64,000 nucleotides of DNA, taken from an uncultured Victivallis sp. GTDB lineage: Bacteria; Verrucomicrobiota; Lentisphaeria; Victivallales; Victivallaceae. The DNA lies in contig CALXOE010000006.1 of assembly GCA_944389935.1 (NCBI GenBank), positions 48,328 through 112,327 of the forward strand. Reading direction: 5' to 3'. The first letter of the stretch is position 1. Each line of letters begins with the position of its first letter. Below are positions 7,445-15,678 of the stretch, in pieces. The translations under genes and the position numbers were made by a program. A model generated the notes under the pieces. It was given only the letters and a program-made list of their open reading frames with translations, was not told the origin of the DNA and searched no databases.

Positions 7445-9490
7445 ATGTGGCGGTCGATTAAGCGGAAAGTTCTGTTCCCGGATGTTTCGGCACGAGGCGC
7501 TTTTTACGCATTGACGCAGCTGCTCTGCGGTTGTTATCTTCTCGGATCACTCGCGATTCTTATGTTCGGCTTCTGCGGCGTCAGTCTGGAAAATCCGCTT
7601 CGTTATGGAGGCGACGCCTCTCTCCGGAACTGGCTCGGGTATCTCGACGGGGGCGGCCGGCTTGTTCTCGCGGGCTGGGCGGGGATTCTATTGGCTTTCG
7701 TCATTTTTTACGTATGGACAACGCTTGCGTTTTTCCGGAAGTTCGCCCCGCGCGCTCCTCTTTCCCCGTTCGGGTGTTGGGTGATCTGGATCGTCCTCTC
7801 GCTGTTTTTGTGGAGAATCGGAGTCCCTGCATGGGTTGCCGTGTGGATTTTTCTCGCGTTTTTTCCGGCCGTCCTGCCGCTCTTTCACAGTGCGGACCGG
7901 TGGAAGAGCGCGCTCGGCGCGGCTCTCTCCTGGTGCGTCGGGAGCGCGCTGGTGCTGATTCCGCTCTGCTATTATGACGCGATGCTGTTTCGGGGCGGGT
8001 ACGGATTCCACGGATCGGAGGAGGCTGTTTCGGGGATCTTCGGAATTTCCGGGTTCGGTTGGATGTTCTGGCAGGCCGCCGCTCTGTTTTTTCTCGCCGT
8101 CTGGTACATCTTGACTGCGCTCTTTTTCGCACGGCGCAATGGCGTTCATCTGCGCGCGCTGTTCGGATTGGGCGTGGCGTTCTGGTGGGGCGTTTCCGGT
8201 GCGGTCTTTCTCCTTTTCTGCATTTTGACGGCGGTTGCAGGACGCGAGGTGTCGCGCGAAATCGCGGCGCTTGAACGCCGTTTCGGTCGGCCGGTGACGG
8301 TGGAGGCGCTGGCGGAGACCTGTTGCGACAGCGAAACACCACCGGATCCGGTCTGGCTGGAACGCTGGAAACAGCTGTGCGACGCGGCTTCTCCATTTCA
8401 TCCCGGCGATGATGAGGAGAACGAGGAGTGGACCGAGTTCAACATCGTACCCGACTGTGTGATGATGTCGGAAGCTGATCTTGTCCTCTGGCGGGAACGG
8501 TTCAACCGGCACGCTCCCGCGCTGGACGAATGGGAGGCGCTGCTTGCCGGGCCGATTCCCCCGGAGGCGCGTCTGACCCGGCGCGGCGGATGGTTTCACG
8601 GGACCGGTTCGGGGGTGGAGCAGGATTGCCGACTCTTTTTCAAACTCCAACTCTGGCGGCTCTATTTTTCTCTGGTCGATGAAAACCGGGAAGAGGCGCT
8701 TGCGGCTTACCGCTCTCTCCGGCTTACGGAGAAATTTCTGCAGCGGGAGCTGCAGACCGGCGCGTTTTTTCCGGTTGATCTGGTTGAACTGCGACTGACC
8801 GGCTTCCGAATGCTGCTTGCATCCGGAATTCTGACGGACGGGGAGTTGAAGTGCCTCGCAACCGAGATGGAGGAGATGGAACTCGCGCTGGAGTCGCAGC
8901 TGGAACGTTTCCGGTACAGTCAGGCGGTCTGCGCTCTGGAGTTTTGCGACCTCTTTGCCGATGGGAATTTCAGTGCATACGGGAGCAATCCGTTTCCGTT
9001 GAACGCAACCCGGTTTCTGCTGCCGCAGCTCCGATGGTACGGTCTGAGGGAGAAAGCGGACCTTGCCCGACTGCTTCTCAATCCGGAGTCTCAGAGTCCG
9101 CCGCTTTTCCTGAGCGGCGCAATCGCCCCTGATGACAGGATTCTGTCGCATTCCCTCCGGAAACTCCAGGCCCATTGCCGGGCGTTGCGGGTGATGCTCC
9201 GGGTGGAGCTTTCCCGGCGGCGGTACGGCTCTTTGCCGGAGACGCTTCCCCATCTGCCGCCCGACCCGTATGGTTCCGGGACGATGGAATACAAATTCGG
9301 AATGTTTCCGTGCCGCCACCGGATTTTCTCGCGCCGGAGGTTGACGGGATTGCCGGGCGCTCCTCCCAATACGTTCCGCTGGGAGAGCCGCGAAGTGTTC
9401 AAACTCCTCCCGGCGATTCAGGTGCGCTGCCCCGGTGCGGGAGAAAAAAACCGGGAGGAGGTTTCCTGCACGTTGCCGATCCGCGAGTGA
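7445..9490 (+). CDS. Unknown membrane protein with pilin-like C-terminal stretch
   Basis: The 681-residue product was not recognised as a named family. About seven hydrophobic helices fill residues 15-270. A large soluble, acidic and Cys-containing region follows. Near the C-terminus (about 590-620) the stretch RRRYGSLPETLPHLPPDPYG is followed by MEYKF. This resembles the 'G-LP-sLdeL-P-DPf-g-Y' segment common in hypothetical membrane proteins of Planctomycetes and Lentisphaerae and in pseudopilin tails. The start at 7445 follows a good promoter and a GGGAG ribosome binding site. It stands alone in its transcription unit. The function is unknown. Confidence 0.65.
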   Translation: MWRSIKRKVLFPDVSARGAFYALTQLLCGCYLLGSLAILMFGFCGVSLENPLRYGGDASLRNWLGYLDGGGRLVLAGWAGILLAFVIFYVWTTLAFFRKFAPRAPLSPFGCWVIWIVLSLFLWRIGVPAWVAVWIFLAFFPAVLPLFHSADRWKSALGAALSWCVGSALVLIPLCYYDAMLFRGGYGFHGSEEAVSGIFGISGFGWMFWQAAALFFLAVWYILTALFFARRNGVHLRALFGLGVAFWWGVSGAVFLLFCILTAVAGREVSREIAALERRFGRPVTVEALAETCCDSETPPDPVWLERWKQLCDAASPFHPGDDEENEEWTEFNIVPDCVMMSEADLVLWRERFNRHAPALDEWEALLAGPIPPEARLTRRGGWFHGTGSGVEQDCRLFFKLQLWRLYFSLVDENREEALAAYRSLRLTEKFLQRELQTGAFFPVDLVELRLTGFRMLLASGILTDGELKCLATEMEEMELALESQLERFRYSQAVCALEFCDLFADGNFSAYGSNPFPLNATRFLLPQLRWYGLREKADLARLLLNPESQSPPLFLSGAIAPDDRILSHSLRKLQAHCRALRVMLRVELSRRRYGSLPETLPHLPPDPYGSGTMEYKFGMFPCRHRIFSRRRLTGLPGAPPNTFRWESREVFKLLPAIQVRCPGAGEKNREEVSCTLPIRE

Positions 9491-9513
9491 CGGCGCCGTT
9501 TCGCCGAAAACAA

Positions 9514-9546
9514 AATCAGGCGGCGGATTCTCTCCGTCGCCTGATT
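9514..9546. terminator. Bidirectional hairpin between convergent genes
   Basis: AATCAGGCGGCGGA and TCCGTCGCCTGATT pair with one G·T/C·A-type interruption around a 5-base loop. It sits between the end of the membrane protein gene (9490) and the end of fabH (9569), where termination is needed in both directions. There is no long T-tract. Confidence 0.55.
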
Positions 9547-9568
9547 GCCGTTACAGGGAAATACCTGT

Positions 9569-10558
9569 TCAGAATTTGAGCAGCATCGCCCCCCAGGTGA
9601 GGCCGCCGCCGAACGCGGTCAGAAGAACGTTGTCCCCCTTTTTGATGCGCCCGCTGCGGACCGCTTCGTCGAGGCAGAGCCCGATCGACGCCGCCGAGGT
9701 GTTGCCGTAGTGGTTGATGTTGAGGAACACCCGCTCATCCGGGACGCCGAGCCGCGGTGCGACCGCGTAGATGATCCGGCTGTTCGCCTGATGCGTGATG
9801 ACCAGATTGACTTCGTCCGGCGTGATCCCGGCCTCTTCCAGCACGTTTTTTCCCGCATTGACCATCGCATTCACCGCGAGTTTAAACACCTCTTTGCCTT
9901 CCATGTGGATGAAGTGTTCGCGGGCTTCGACCGTCTCGTTGCTCGCGGGTGCGCGGCTGCCGCCGGCAGGCATCTTGAGGATTTCACCATAACCGCCGTC
10001 GGAGTGCAGATCGCTTGCGACCAGGCAGTCCGGCTCATCGGTTCCGTCGTTCTCCAGCAGAACCGCTCCGGCGCCGTCGCCGAAGAGCACGCAGGTGTTG
10101 CGATTCGTCCAGTCCGTGATGCAGGAGAGCTTTTCCGCTCCGATCACCAGCACATGCCTGTACCGGTTCGGGTGGGTTTTCATGAGGGCACAGGCGACCT
10201 CAAGCGAATAGAGCAATCCGGAACAGGCCGCTTCAAGGTCGAAACAGAACGCCCCTTTTGCCCCGAGACGGTCCTGCAGCACACAGCCCGTGCTCGGAAA
10301 CACATAGTCCGGCGTGATCGTCGCCACAATGATCGCGTCGAGATCCGCGCCGGTGATTCCGGCCATTTCCAACGCTTTCAAACTCGCGTGATAGGCGAGG
10401 TCGCTCGTGGGTTGATCCGGCGCGGCGATGTGACGCTCTTCGATGCCGGTGCGGGTGCGGATCCACTCGTCACTAGTCTCGACCATTTTCTCGAGATCCG
10501 CGTTGGTTAAAATCCGATCCGGAACATAGGATCCGGTTCCTGCTATCCTGATGCTCAT
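9569..10558 (-). CDS. fabH: Beta-ketoacyl-ACP synthase III
   Basis: The 329-residue enzyme condenses acetyl-CoA with malonyl-ACP to start type II fatty acid synthesis. The catalytic triad is visible as C112 (AACSG), H256 (THQAN) and N286 (HYGNTSAAS), at normal family spacing. The Gly-rich C-terminal FGGGLTWGA is also conserved. The longer open frame to 10675 is not used because homologues begin at MSIRIAGTGSY. It lies 58 bases after plsX in the rpmF-plsX-fabH order seen in many bacteria, which ties membrane lipid initiation to ribosome supply. Confidence 0.95.
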   Translation of the reverse strand: MSIRIAGTGSYVPDRILTNADLEKMVETSDEWIRTRTGIEERHIAAPDQPTSDLAYHASLKALEMAGITGADLDAIIVATITPDYVFPSTGCVLQDRLGAKGAFCFDLEAACSGLLYSLEVACALMKTHPNRYRHVLVIGAEKLSCITDWTNRNTCVLFGDGAGAVLLENDGTDEPDCLVASDLHSDGGYGEILKMPAGGSRAPASNETVEAREHFIHMEGKEVFKLAVNAMVNAGKNVLEEAGITPDEVNLVITHQANSRIIYAVAPRLGVPDERVFLNINHYGNTSAASIGLCLDEAVRSGRIKKGDNVLLTAFGGGLTWGAMLLKF

Positions 10559-10616
10559 GTCACTTCCTTGTGCTGAGATTGATCTTCCGCCGGCCGGTGG
10601 ACGTGCCGCCCGGCCG

Positions 10617-11666
10617 CTACTTTTTTTCTGCCGCCAACTCTTCCTCCAGTTCGGCGGTGTTGCTGCCGGTCTCATTGATGCGTGCCGCGATCCGGTCGTT
10701 CAATCCGAATGCGACGCATTCGCAGGCCACCCGGATTGCGCTGCGGACCGCTTTCGGGCTCGATGAGCCATGTCCGATGATGCAGATCCCGTTGAGCCCG
10801 AGCAGCGGAGCTCCGCCGATGTCATCGGCGTCTCCGAACGATTTGAGTTCGATAAAGGCGTTCTTTGCCAGCATTGCACCGGTCATCCGCAACGCATTTT
10901 TGGAGAGAACCCGCTTGAGCCAGAACATGACGGACTTCGCGAGCCCCTCGACTCCCTTGAGCATTACGTTTCCGGAAAAACCGTCGGCGATGAGCACGTC
11001 AGCGACATTTTCAAAAATCACGTTCGCTTCCACATTCCCGACAAAATTCAGCTGTTTGCGCTTTTCCAGCAGCTTGAACGACTCCTTGGTCAGATCGTTC
11101 CCCTTGATGTCTTCACCGCCGACCGAAAGGAGGCTCACCCGCGGCGTATCAAGTCCGAAAAGGTATTGCGCATAAACTTCGCCGAGAATTGCGAACTGAA
11201 CGATATTGATCGGGGTGCATTCGATGTTTGCCCCCGCGTCCACGAGCAGAAACCTCTTCCCGTTCTGCGTCGGGAGACTCGCGGCCAGGGCCGGACGATC
11301 CACGCCCGGCAGTGTCCGGACCAGCACCTTGGTCGCCGCCACGGTCGCGCCGGTATGACCGGGCGTGACCATCGCATCGACCGCTTTCTCTTTCAGCAAT
11401 CGGGCGCAGACGGTGATCGAGCAGTTCTTTTTGGCGCGGAGTGCCGTCGTGGACGGTTCCGACATTTCGCACACCGTCTCGGCGTGAACGATCGAGATCC
11501 GGGGATGACCGGCAATCCCGTATTTCTCCAGATAAAACGGCAGTTTACCGGAGTGCCCGACCAGCACGAACTCGTCTTCCGGATAGTCGGAGAGCGCCAT
11601 GACCACGCCCTCGATCACCGGACCCGGGCCGTAGTCCGCGCCCATCGCGTCTACCGCAATCTTCAT
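10617..11666 (-). CDS. plsX: Phosphate acyltransferase PlsX
   Basis: The 349-residue protein begins MKIAVDAMGADYGP, the hallmark N-terminus of PlsX, and ends in a Lys/Glu-rich helix. It makes acyl-phosphate from acyl-ACP for PlsY-dependent phospholipid synthesis at the membrane. Conserved segments such as VDAGANIECTP and LGLNGICIIGHGSS are present. It is 33 bases downstream of rpmF and upstream of fabH, the standard lipid-initiation operon. The length is normal for the family. Confidence 0.95.
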   Translation of the reverse strand: MKIAVDAMGADYGPGPVIEGVVMALSDYPEDEFVLVGHSGKLPFYLEKYGIAGHPRISIVHAETVCEMSEPSTTALRAKKNCSITVCARLLKEKAVDAMVTPGHTGATVAATKVLVRTLPGVDRPALAASLPTQNGKRFLLVDAGANIECTPINIVQFAILGEVYAQYLFGLDTPRVSLLSVGGEDIKGNDLTKESFKLLEKRKQLNFVGNVEANVIFENVADVLIADGFSGNVMLKGVEGLAKSVMFWLKRVLSKNALRMTGAMLAKNAFIELKSFGDADDIGGAPLLGLNGICIIGHGSSSPKAVRSAIRVACECVAFGLNDRIAARINETGSNTAELEEELAAEKK

Positions 11667-11699
11667 CTGCTCCCGATCTCCCCCCGATTCAGGGCGAAC

Positions 11700-11879
11700 T
11701 TACGCTTCGACGTTCAGAATCTGCTTGCCGTTGTAGCAGCCGCAGGAGGGGCAGACCCGGTGCGGCGCAGCCGGCGCGGAGCAGTTCGTGCAGAAATTCG
11801 CCTGCACACCTTCGTAACGGTTCGCAGCCTTGCGCTGACGTCTCTTCATGCGGGAAGTTTTTCTTTTCGGAACAGCCAT
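11700..11879 (-). CDS. rpmF: 50S ribosomal protein L32
   Basis: The reading frame encodes 59 residues beginning MAVPKRKTSRMKRRQR. This is the typical basic N-terminus of L32. Two CxxC pairs (FCTNC and VCPSC) form the zinc ribbon of the C+ type. An AAGGAG ribosome binding site is correctly spaced. It heads the rpmF-plsX-fabH operon. The zinc-binding form suggests no special adaptation to zinc starvation in this copy. Confidence 0.95.
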   Translation of the reverse strand: MAVPKRKTSRMKRRQRKAANRYEGVQANFCTNCSAPAAPHRVCPSCGCYNGKQILNVEA

Positions 11880-11946
11880 TTTAACAACTCCTTGAATCGT
11901 TGATTTTTTGTTTTTTCGTCACTATCCGATTTCATACAGAATTTAG

Positions 11947-11974
11947 AATATATCACTGTTCACAAAATTTTCAA
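11947..11974 (-). promoter_or_regulatory. Promoter of the rpmF-plsX-fabH operon
   Basis: Read on the minus strand, TTGAAA (11974-11969), a 16-base spacer and TATATT (11952-11947) precede rpmF by about 70 bases. Confidence 0.55.
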
Positions 11975-11990
11975 GACCGGATGGTGCATA

Positions 11991-12002
11991 TTTATCGATA
12001 AA
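11991..12002. promoter_or_regulatory. TTTATCGATAAA palindrome upstream of rpmF
   Basis: This is a perfect 12-bp palindrome about 17 bases upstream of the rpmF -35 element. The same ATCGATAAA core recurs before rex and between rex and the hydrogenase genes. It could be an operator, but the cognate factor is unknown. Confidence 0.35.
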
Positions 12003-12020
12003 AACACAAATGAGAACGAG

Positions 12021-12266
12021 TTACCCCCCGGATTTCGGAGCGGAAATTCCGCGTTTTCGGGGCTGTCCGGGCCTCCCGCTCCGCTTCTTTGGCCCGGCTT
12101 GACCGGCCGGTACACTCTGCGGATCTCTGTGTCGGCGCGGCTGTGGCGCAACGCTGTGGAAACCCGCCGCACCGGCCCCTGATCCGGGCGCAAAATCATT
12201 GCGCATCTCCTGTTTCCGGGGAGGTCTGAGCACAAATTCCCCCTGCAGCTCATCTTTTCTAATCAT
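12021..12266 (-). CDS. Possible small basic protein (doubtful)
   Basis: The 81-residue frame begins MIRKDELQGEFVLRPP and ends in an Arg/Lys/Gly/Pro-rich tail (KKRSGRPGQPRKRG). No good ribosome binding site precedes the ATG, and third-codon-position G+C bias is weaker than in neighbouring genes. A competing frame (11960-12253) overlaps it. If real it would be a nucleic-acid-binding-like basic peptide. No family was recognised. Confidence 0.25.
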   Translation of the reverse strand: MIRKDELQGEFVLRPPRKQEMRNDFAPGSGAGAAGFHSVAPQPRRHRDPQSVPAGQAGPKKRSGRPGQPRKRGISAPKSGG

Positions 12267-12290
12267 CTGGCGGACCGGTCTTTATCTTAA

Positions 12291-12310
12291 ATCGATAAAA
12301 AAATATCGAT
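12291..12310. promoter_or_regulatory. ATCGATA inverted repeat upstream of rex, candidate Rex operator
   Basis: ATCGATA (12291-12297) and TATCGAT (12304-12310) are a perfect 7-bp inverted repeat around six A residues. The 20-bp length suits a winged-helix dimer such as Rex, and the site lies 18 bases upstream of the rex -35. It differs from published Rex operators (TTGTGAAnnnnTTCACAA or TTGTTAAnnnnTTAACAA), so assignment to Rex is a hypothesis. Confidence 0.4.
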
Positions 12311-12328
12311 AATAAAGTCCCGAACACC

Positions 12329-12356
12329 TTGACATTCGGCTGAATGGTGATATTTT
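12329..12356 (+). promoter_or_regulatory. Promoter of rex and probably the hydrogenase genes
   Basis: TTGACA (12329-12334), a 16-base spacer and TATTTT (12351-12356) form a good promoter about 120 bases before the rex start. Confidence 0.55.
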
Positions 12357-12474
12357 AAATGTGCGGTTGTACGAATCAGAGTGTCGCGGAAAAGCTGGCT
12401 GGCCGGGGAAATCCGGTCAGCCCGTATCATGAACGGGCGGGTTATACGCATCTAATCAGGAGAGTGAGATTTAA

Positions 12475-13128
12475 ATGGCGAAAGTGAAGGTTCCGAAGCT
12501 GCCGACGGTTCGGCGACTGCCCACCTACCTTTATAAGCTGTCTGAGATGCGTAAGGCCGGAGTCGAGATCGTCGCGACGCCGGAGCTTGCCCGTTACATG
12601 AATCTCGGTGAGATTGTGATTCGCAAGGACCTTGCACTTACAGGGGTTTCCGGTCAGCCTGGCGTCGGCTACAAGGTGCGTGAACTGATTGATGCGATCA
12701 AACGGTATCTGAACTGGAACAATGTCTCCGAAGCGGTTCTGGTCGGAGCTGGCGCGCTCGGCAGCGCCCTCATGGGATATGAGGGGTTTGAGGAGTACGG
12801 GCTGCGGATCATCGCCGCATTCGATGCCGATCCCATGAAAATCGGTACAGAAGTGCGCGGCCGCAGTGTGTTCGACATTGACCGGCTCGAAGAGCTGACC
12901 CGGCGGCTTCAGGTGCGGATGGGGATCATCTGTGTTCCCGCAGACCAGGCCCAGGATATTGCGGACCGGATGGTCGCCGGCGGAATCAAGGCGATCTGGA
13001 ACTTCGCCAACGTCAGTTTGAAAGTGCCGGACGATGTGATCGTTCAACGCGAAGTTATCGCCGGCGGACTCGCGGTACTCTCGGTCAAGATGAGCCGGAA
13101 GCTCGTCGAAGAGGACGCGCAGGATTGA
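12475..13128 (+). CDS. rex: Redox-sensing transcriptional repressor Rex
   Basis: The 217-residue protein matches Rex along its whole length. An N-terminal winged helix (about 8-80) holds LPTYLYKLSEMRKAG and IRKDLALTG. A Rossmann domain (about 85-205) carries the NADH-binding GAGALGSAL. A C-terminal swapped helix follows. Rex represses fermentation and hydrogen genes when NAD+ is high and lets go when NADH rises. It lies 58 bases upstream of a three-gene NAD-linked hydrogenase on the same strand, so it very likely controls that enzyme and itself. Confidence 0.93.
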   Translation: MAKVKVPKLPTVRRLPTYLYKLSEMRKAGVEIVATPELARYMNLGEIVIRKDLALTGVSGQPGVGYKVRELIDAIKRYLNWNNVSEAVLVGAGALGSALMGYEGFEEYGLRIIAAFDADPMKIGTEVRGRSVFDIDRLEELTRRLQVRMGIICVPADQAQDIADRMVAGGIKAIWNFANVSLKVPDDVIVQREVIAGGLAVLSVKMSRKLVEEDAQD

Positions 13129-13133
13129 AGGAA

Positions 13134-13142
13134 ATCGATAAA
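13134..13142. promoter_or_regulatory. ATCGATAAA motif in the rex-hydrogenase gap
   Basis: A single ATCGATAAA copy lies just after the rex stop, in the 58-base gap before the hydrogenase gamma subunit. It matches the arm of the inverted repeat upstream of rex and the rpmF palindrome. It is a half-site at best. Confidence 0.25.
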
Positions 13143-13186
13143 CATTCGTCAACATAACAGAACAGTGCAAGGTACAAGGAGCCAAA

Positions 13187-13708
13187 ATGCAGGAAACCAT
13201 GGAAACCACCCAGGCGATGATCGACCATCTCGCCGCGGTAAACAAGATTCTGGAGAAGAATAACTACTCCGAAGGACGGCTGATTCCGATTCTCCAGGAG
13301 GTTCAAGCGGTCTACAAGTACCTCTCCAAGGACATGATCAGCTACGTTGCCACGAGCATCGGCGTGCCGCCGTCGCGCGTTTACGGTGTCGCGACTTTCT
13401 ACGCGCACTTCTCGATGCAGCCGAAAGGCAAGTACATCATCAAGCTGTGCGACGGTACCGCCTGCCACGTGAAGAAGTCTCACAGCATTCTGCATGCGCT
13501 CTACGAGAAGCTCAAGCTCTCCGATGAGAAGCGCACGACCGACGATCTGCTCTTCACCATCGAAACCGTAAGCTGCCTCGGCGCCTGCGGGCTTGCTCCG
13601 GTGATGCTCGTCAATGATTCGGTTCACGGCCAGATGACTCCGGACAAGACTGATGAAATCATCGACCAGATTCTTGCGGAAGAGAAGGCTGCGGCCGCCA
13701 ATTTGTAA
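13187..13708 (+). CDS. [FeFe]-hydrogenase NuoE-like subunit (HydC/HndA type)
   Basis: The 173-residue protein is a NuoE-like thioredoxin-fold subunit. A helical bundle (about 12-75) is followed by a [2Fe-2S] site formed by C88, C93, C130 and C134 in the usual CxxxxC...CxxxC arrangement. In trimeric NAD-linked hydrogenases this subunit passes electrons at the flavin subunit. An AAGGAG ribosome binding site precedes the ATG. Genes for the NuoF-like and catalytic subunits follow at gaps of 26 and 33 bases. Confidence 0.88.
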   Translation: MQETMETTQAMIDHLAAVNKILEKNNYSEGRLIPILQEVQAVYKYLSKDMISYVATSIGVPPSRVYGVATFYAHFSMQPKGKYIIKLCDGTACHVKKSHSILHALYEKLKLSDEKRTTDDLLFTIETVSCLGACGLAPVMLVNDSVHGQMTPDKTDEIIDQILAEEKAAAANL

Positions 13709-13734
13709 CACCCCCCGACCGGAGAACAGAGAAA

Positions 13735-15645
13735 ATGAGTACCACTACCGTTAAAACCGTCGATCTTGAAAAAATCGCAGCGGATTACAAGAAGGCTTAT
13801 GAAAACGTCAAGCGCCGCATCATCATCTGCGGCGGCACCGGCTGTGTCGCCAACGGCTCTCTCGACGTTCGCGATGCTCTTGCGAAAGAGCTTGAAAAGG
13901 CCGGAATCGATGTGACCCTTGAGGTCAAGGCCGAAGAGAACAAGAAGGATGAAACCTACATTTCGAAATCCGGCTGCCAGGGCTTCTGCCAGATGGGACC
14001 GCTTCTCCATATCGAGCCGGGCGACATCCTCTACACGAAAGTCAAAGTTGCCGACGTTCCGGAAATTGTCGAGCGGACTCTTCGCCATGGCGAGATCATT
14101 GAGCGGCTGCTTTACGTCGACCACAAGAACGGCAACTGCCGCTGCAAAGGCGATGCCGAGATCCCGTTCTACCACCGTCAGAAGCGCGTGGTGCTTGCGA
14201 ACTGCCGGATCGAACCGGGCGATGTTCGCGAATATATCGCCCGCGGCGGTTACTTCGGTGCGCGCAAGGCGATTCTCGAGATGAAACCCGAGGAGGTCTG
14301 CCAGACCGCGATCGATTCCGGTCTGCGCGGCCGCGGCGGCGGCGGTTTCCCGACCGGACTCAAGTGGAAGTTCACGCTCGCGTCGCAGAACGATAAGAAA
14401 TATGTCATCTGCAACGGCGACGAGGGCGACCCGGGCGCGTTCATGGACCGGTCGGTCATGGAAGGGAATCCGCATTCCGTCATCGAGGGTATGATGATTG
14501 CGGCGCGCGCGATCGGCGCCGATGAAGGCTATGTCTATGTTCGTGCCGAATATCCGCTCGCGGTTGAGCGCATGCGGGCCGCGGTGAAGGACGCCGAGGC
14601 GATCGGCGTGCTCGGGGATCATCTGTTCGGCAGTGATTTCAGCTTCCGGGTCACGGTGATGGAAGGCGCGGGCGCGTTCGTCTGCGGCGAAGAGACCGCG
14701 CTCATTGCGTCGATCGAAGGCAAGCGCGGTATGCCGCGGCCGAAGCCGCCGTTCCCGGCCCAGAGCGGACTCTGGGGCAAGCCGACGGTCATCAACAACG
14801 TCGAGACGCTCGCATCGGTTCCGGGTATCTTCTACAAGGGACCGGAGCAGTACAAGGCGGTCGGCACCGAGAAGTCTCCGGGCACGAAGACGTTCGCGCT
14901 GACCGGTCACGTTGCGAACACGGGACTCATCGAAGTTCCGTTCGGCACTACGCTGCGCGAAATCGTCTACAACATCGGCGGCGGCGTGACCAACAATGCC
15001 GGCGAGATCACGAATGACGACTTCAAGGCTGTACAGATCGGCGGGCCTTCCGGCGGCTGTCTGACTCCGGAAATGCTGGATCTGCCGCTCGACTTCGATT
15101 CTCTCAAGAGCGTCGGCGCGATGGTCGGTTCCGGCGGTCTGGTGGTTATGAACAAGCAGACCTGTATTGTGAAGATCGCGCGTTTCTTCATGCAGTTCAC
15201 GCAGAACGAGTCGTGCGGCAAATGCGTTCCGTGCCGGGAGGGCACGCGCCAGATGCTCGCGCTGCTCGACGACATCATCGAGGGGCGCGCCGACCGGCAC
15301 ACGCTCGAGCTGCTTGAGGAGACCGCCAAAGCGGTTCAGCTCGGGTCGCTCTGCGGCCTCGGCAAGACCGCGCCGAATCCGGTGCTCTCGACGCTGCGTT
15401 ACTTCCGGGAGGAGTACGAGGCGCACGTGCTCAAGAAATGCTGCCCCGCCGGCGAATGCAAGGCGCTCGCGCGTCCGGAAATTCTGGCCGACAAATGCAA
15501 AGGCTGCACAGCTTGTGCGCGCAAGTGCCCGGTCGGAGCGATCACCGGCAAGATCAAGGAAGTTCACGTCATCGACGCGGACAAGTGCATCAAGTGCGGC
15601 GCCTGCAAGGCGGCCTGCAAGTTCGGTGCGATCATCGGCCTCTAA
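13735..15645 (+). CDS. [FeFe]-hydrogenase NuoF-like flavin subunit (HydB/HndC type)
   Basis: The 636-residue protein has the full HydB plan. An N-terminal thioredoxin-like [2Fe-2S] domain has C32, C37, C81 and C85. A NuoF core has the FMN/NADH motifs GLRGRGGGGFPTG and CNGDEGDPGAF. A [4Fe-4S] site reads SCGKCVPCREG. A C-terminal two-cluster ferredoxin domain has CKGCTACARKCP and CIKCGACKAACK. It oxidises or reduces NAD(H) and splits electrons between NADH and ferredoxin in bifurcating enzymes. The C-terminal clusters favour the bifurcating HydABC type, which remains an inference. Confidence 0.92.
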   Translation: MSTTTVKTVDLEKIAADYKKAYENVKRRIIICGGTGCVANGSLDVRDALAKELEKAGIDVTLEVKAEENKKDETYISKSGCQGFCQMGPLLHIEPGDILYTKVKVADVPEIVERTLRHGEIIERLLYVDHKNGNCRCKGDAEIPFYHRQKRVVLANCRIEPGDVREYIARGGYFGARKAILEMKPEEVCQTAIDSGLRGRGGGGFPTGLKWKFTLASQNDKKYVICNGDEGDPGAFMDRSVMEGNPHSVIEGMMIAARAIGADEGYVYVRAEYPLAVERMRAAVKDAEAIGVLGDHLFGSDFSFRVTVMEGAGAFVCGEETALIASIEGKRGMPRPKPPFPAQSGLWGKPTVINNVETLASVPGIFYKGPEQYKAVGTEKSPGTKTFALTGHVANTGLIEVPFGTTLREIVYNIGGGVTNNAGEITNDDFKAVQIGGPSGGCLTPEMLDLPLDFDSLKSVGAMVGSGGLVVMNKQTCIVKIARFFMQFTQNESCGKCVPCREGTRQMLALLDDIIEGRADRHTLELLEETAKAVQLGSLCGLGKTAPNPVLSTLRYFREEYEAHVLKKCCPAGECKALARPEILADKCKGCTACARKCPVGAITGKIKEVHVIDADKCIKCGACKAACKFGAIIGL

Positions 15646-15678
15646 ATAATCAATCACAGCCCTGGAGCATAAAATAAA

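Larger units (their letters stand above)
12003..12474. other. Intergenic region before rex, with one doubtful small gene
   Basis: This gap of over 450 bases holds the ATCGATA inverted repeat, the rex promoter and one doubtful minus-strand frame (12021-12266). Apart from these no tRNA, RNase P, SRP or tmRNA signature was seen. The stretch 12015-12240 is G+C-rich and rich in short inverted repeats but has no convincing single structure. Confidence 0.4.

Noticed and set aside
11960..12253. A 97-codon minus-strand frame upstream of rpmF
   Set aside because: It overlaps the rpmF promoter region and the ATCGATA palindrome, lacks a ribosome binding site and competes with another doubtful frame.
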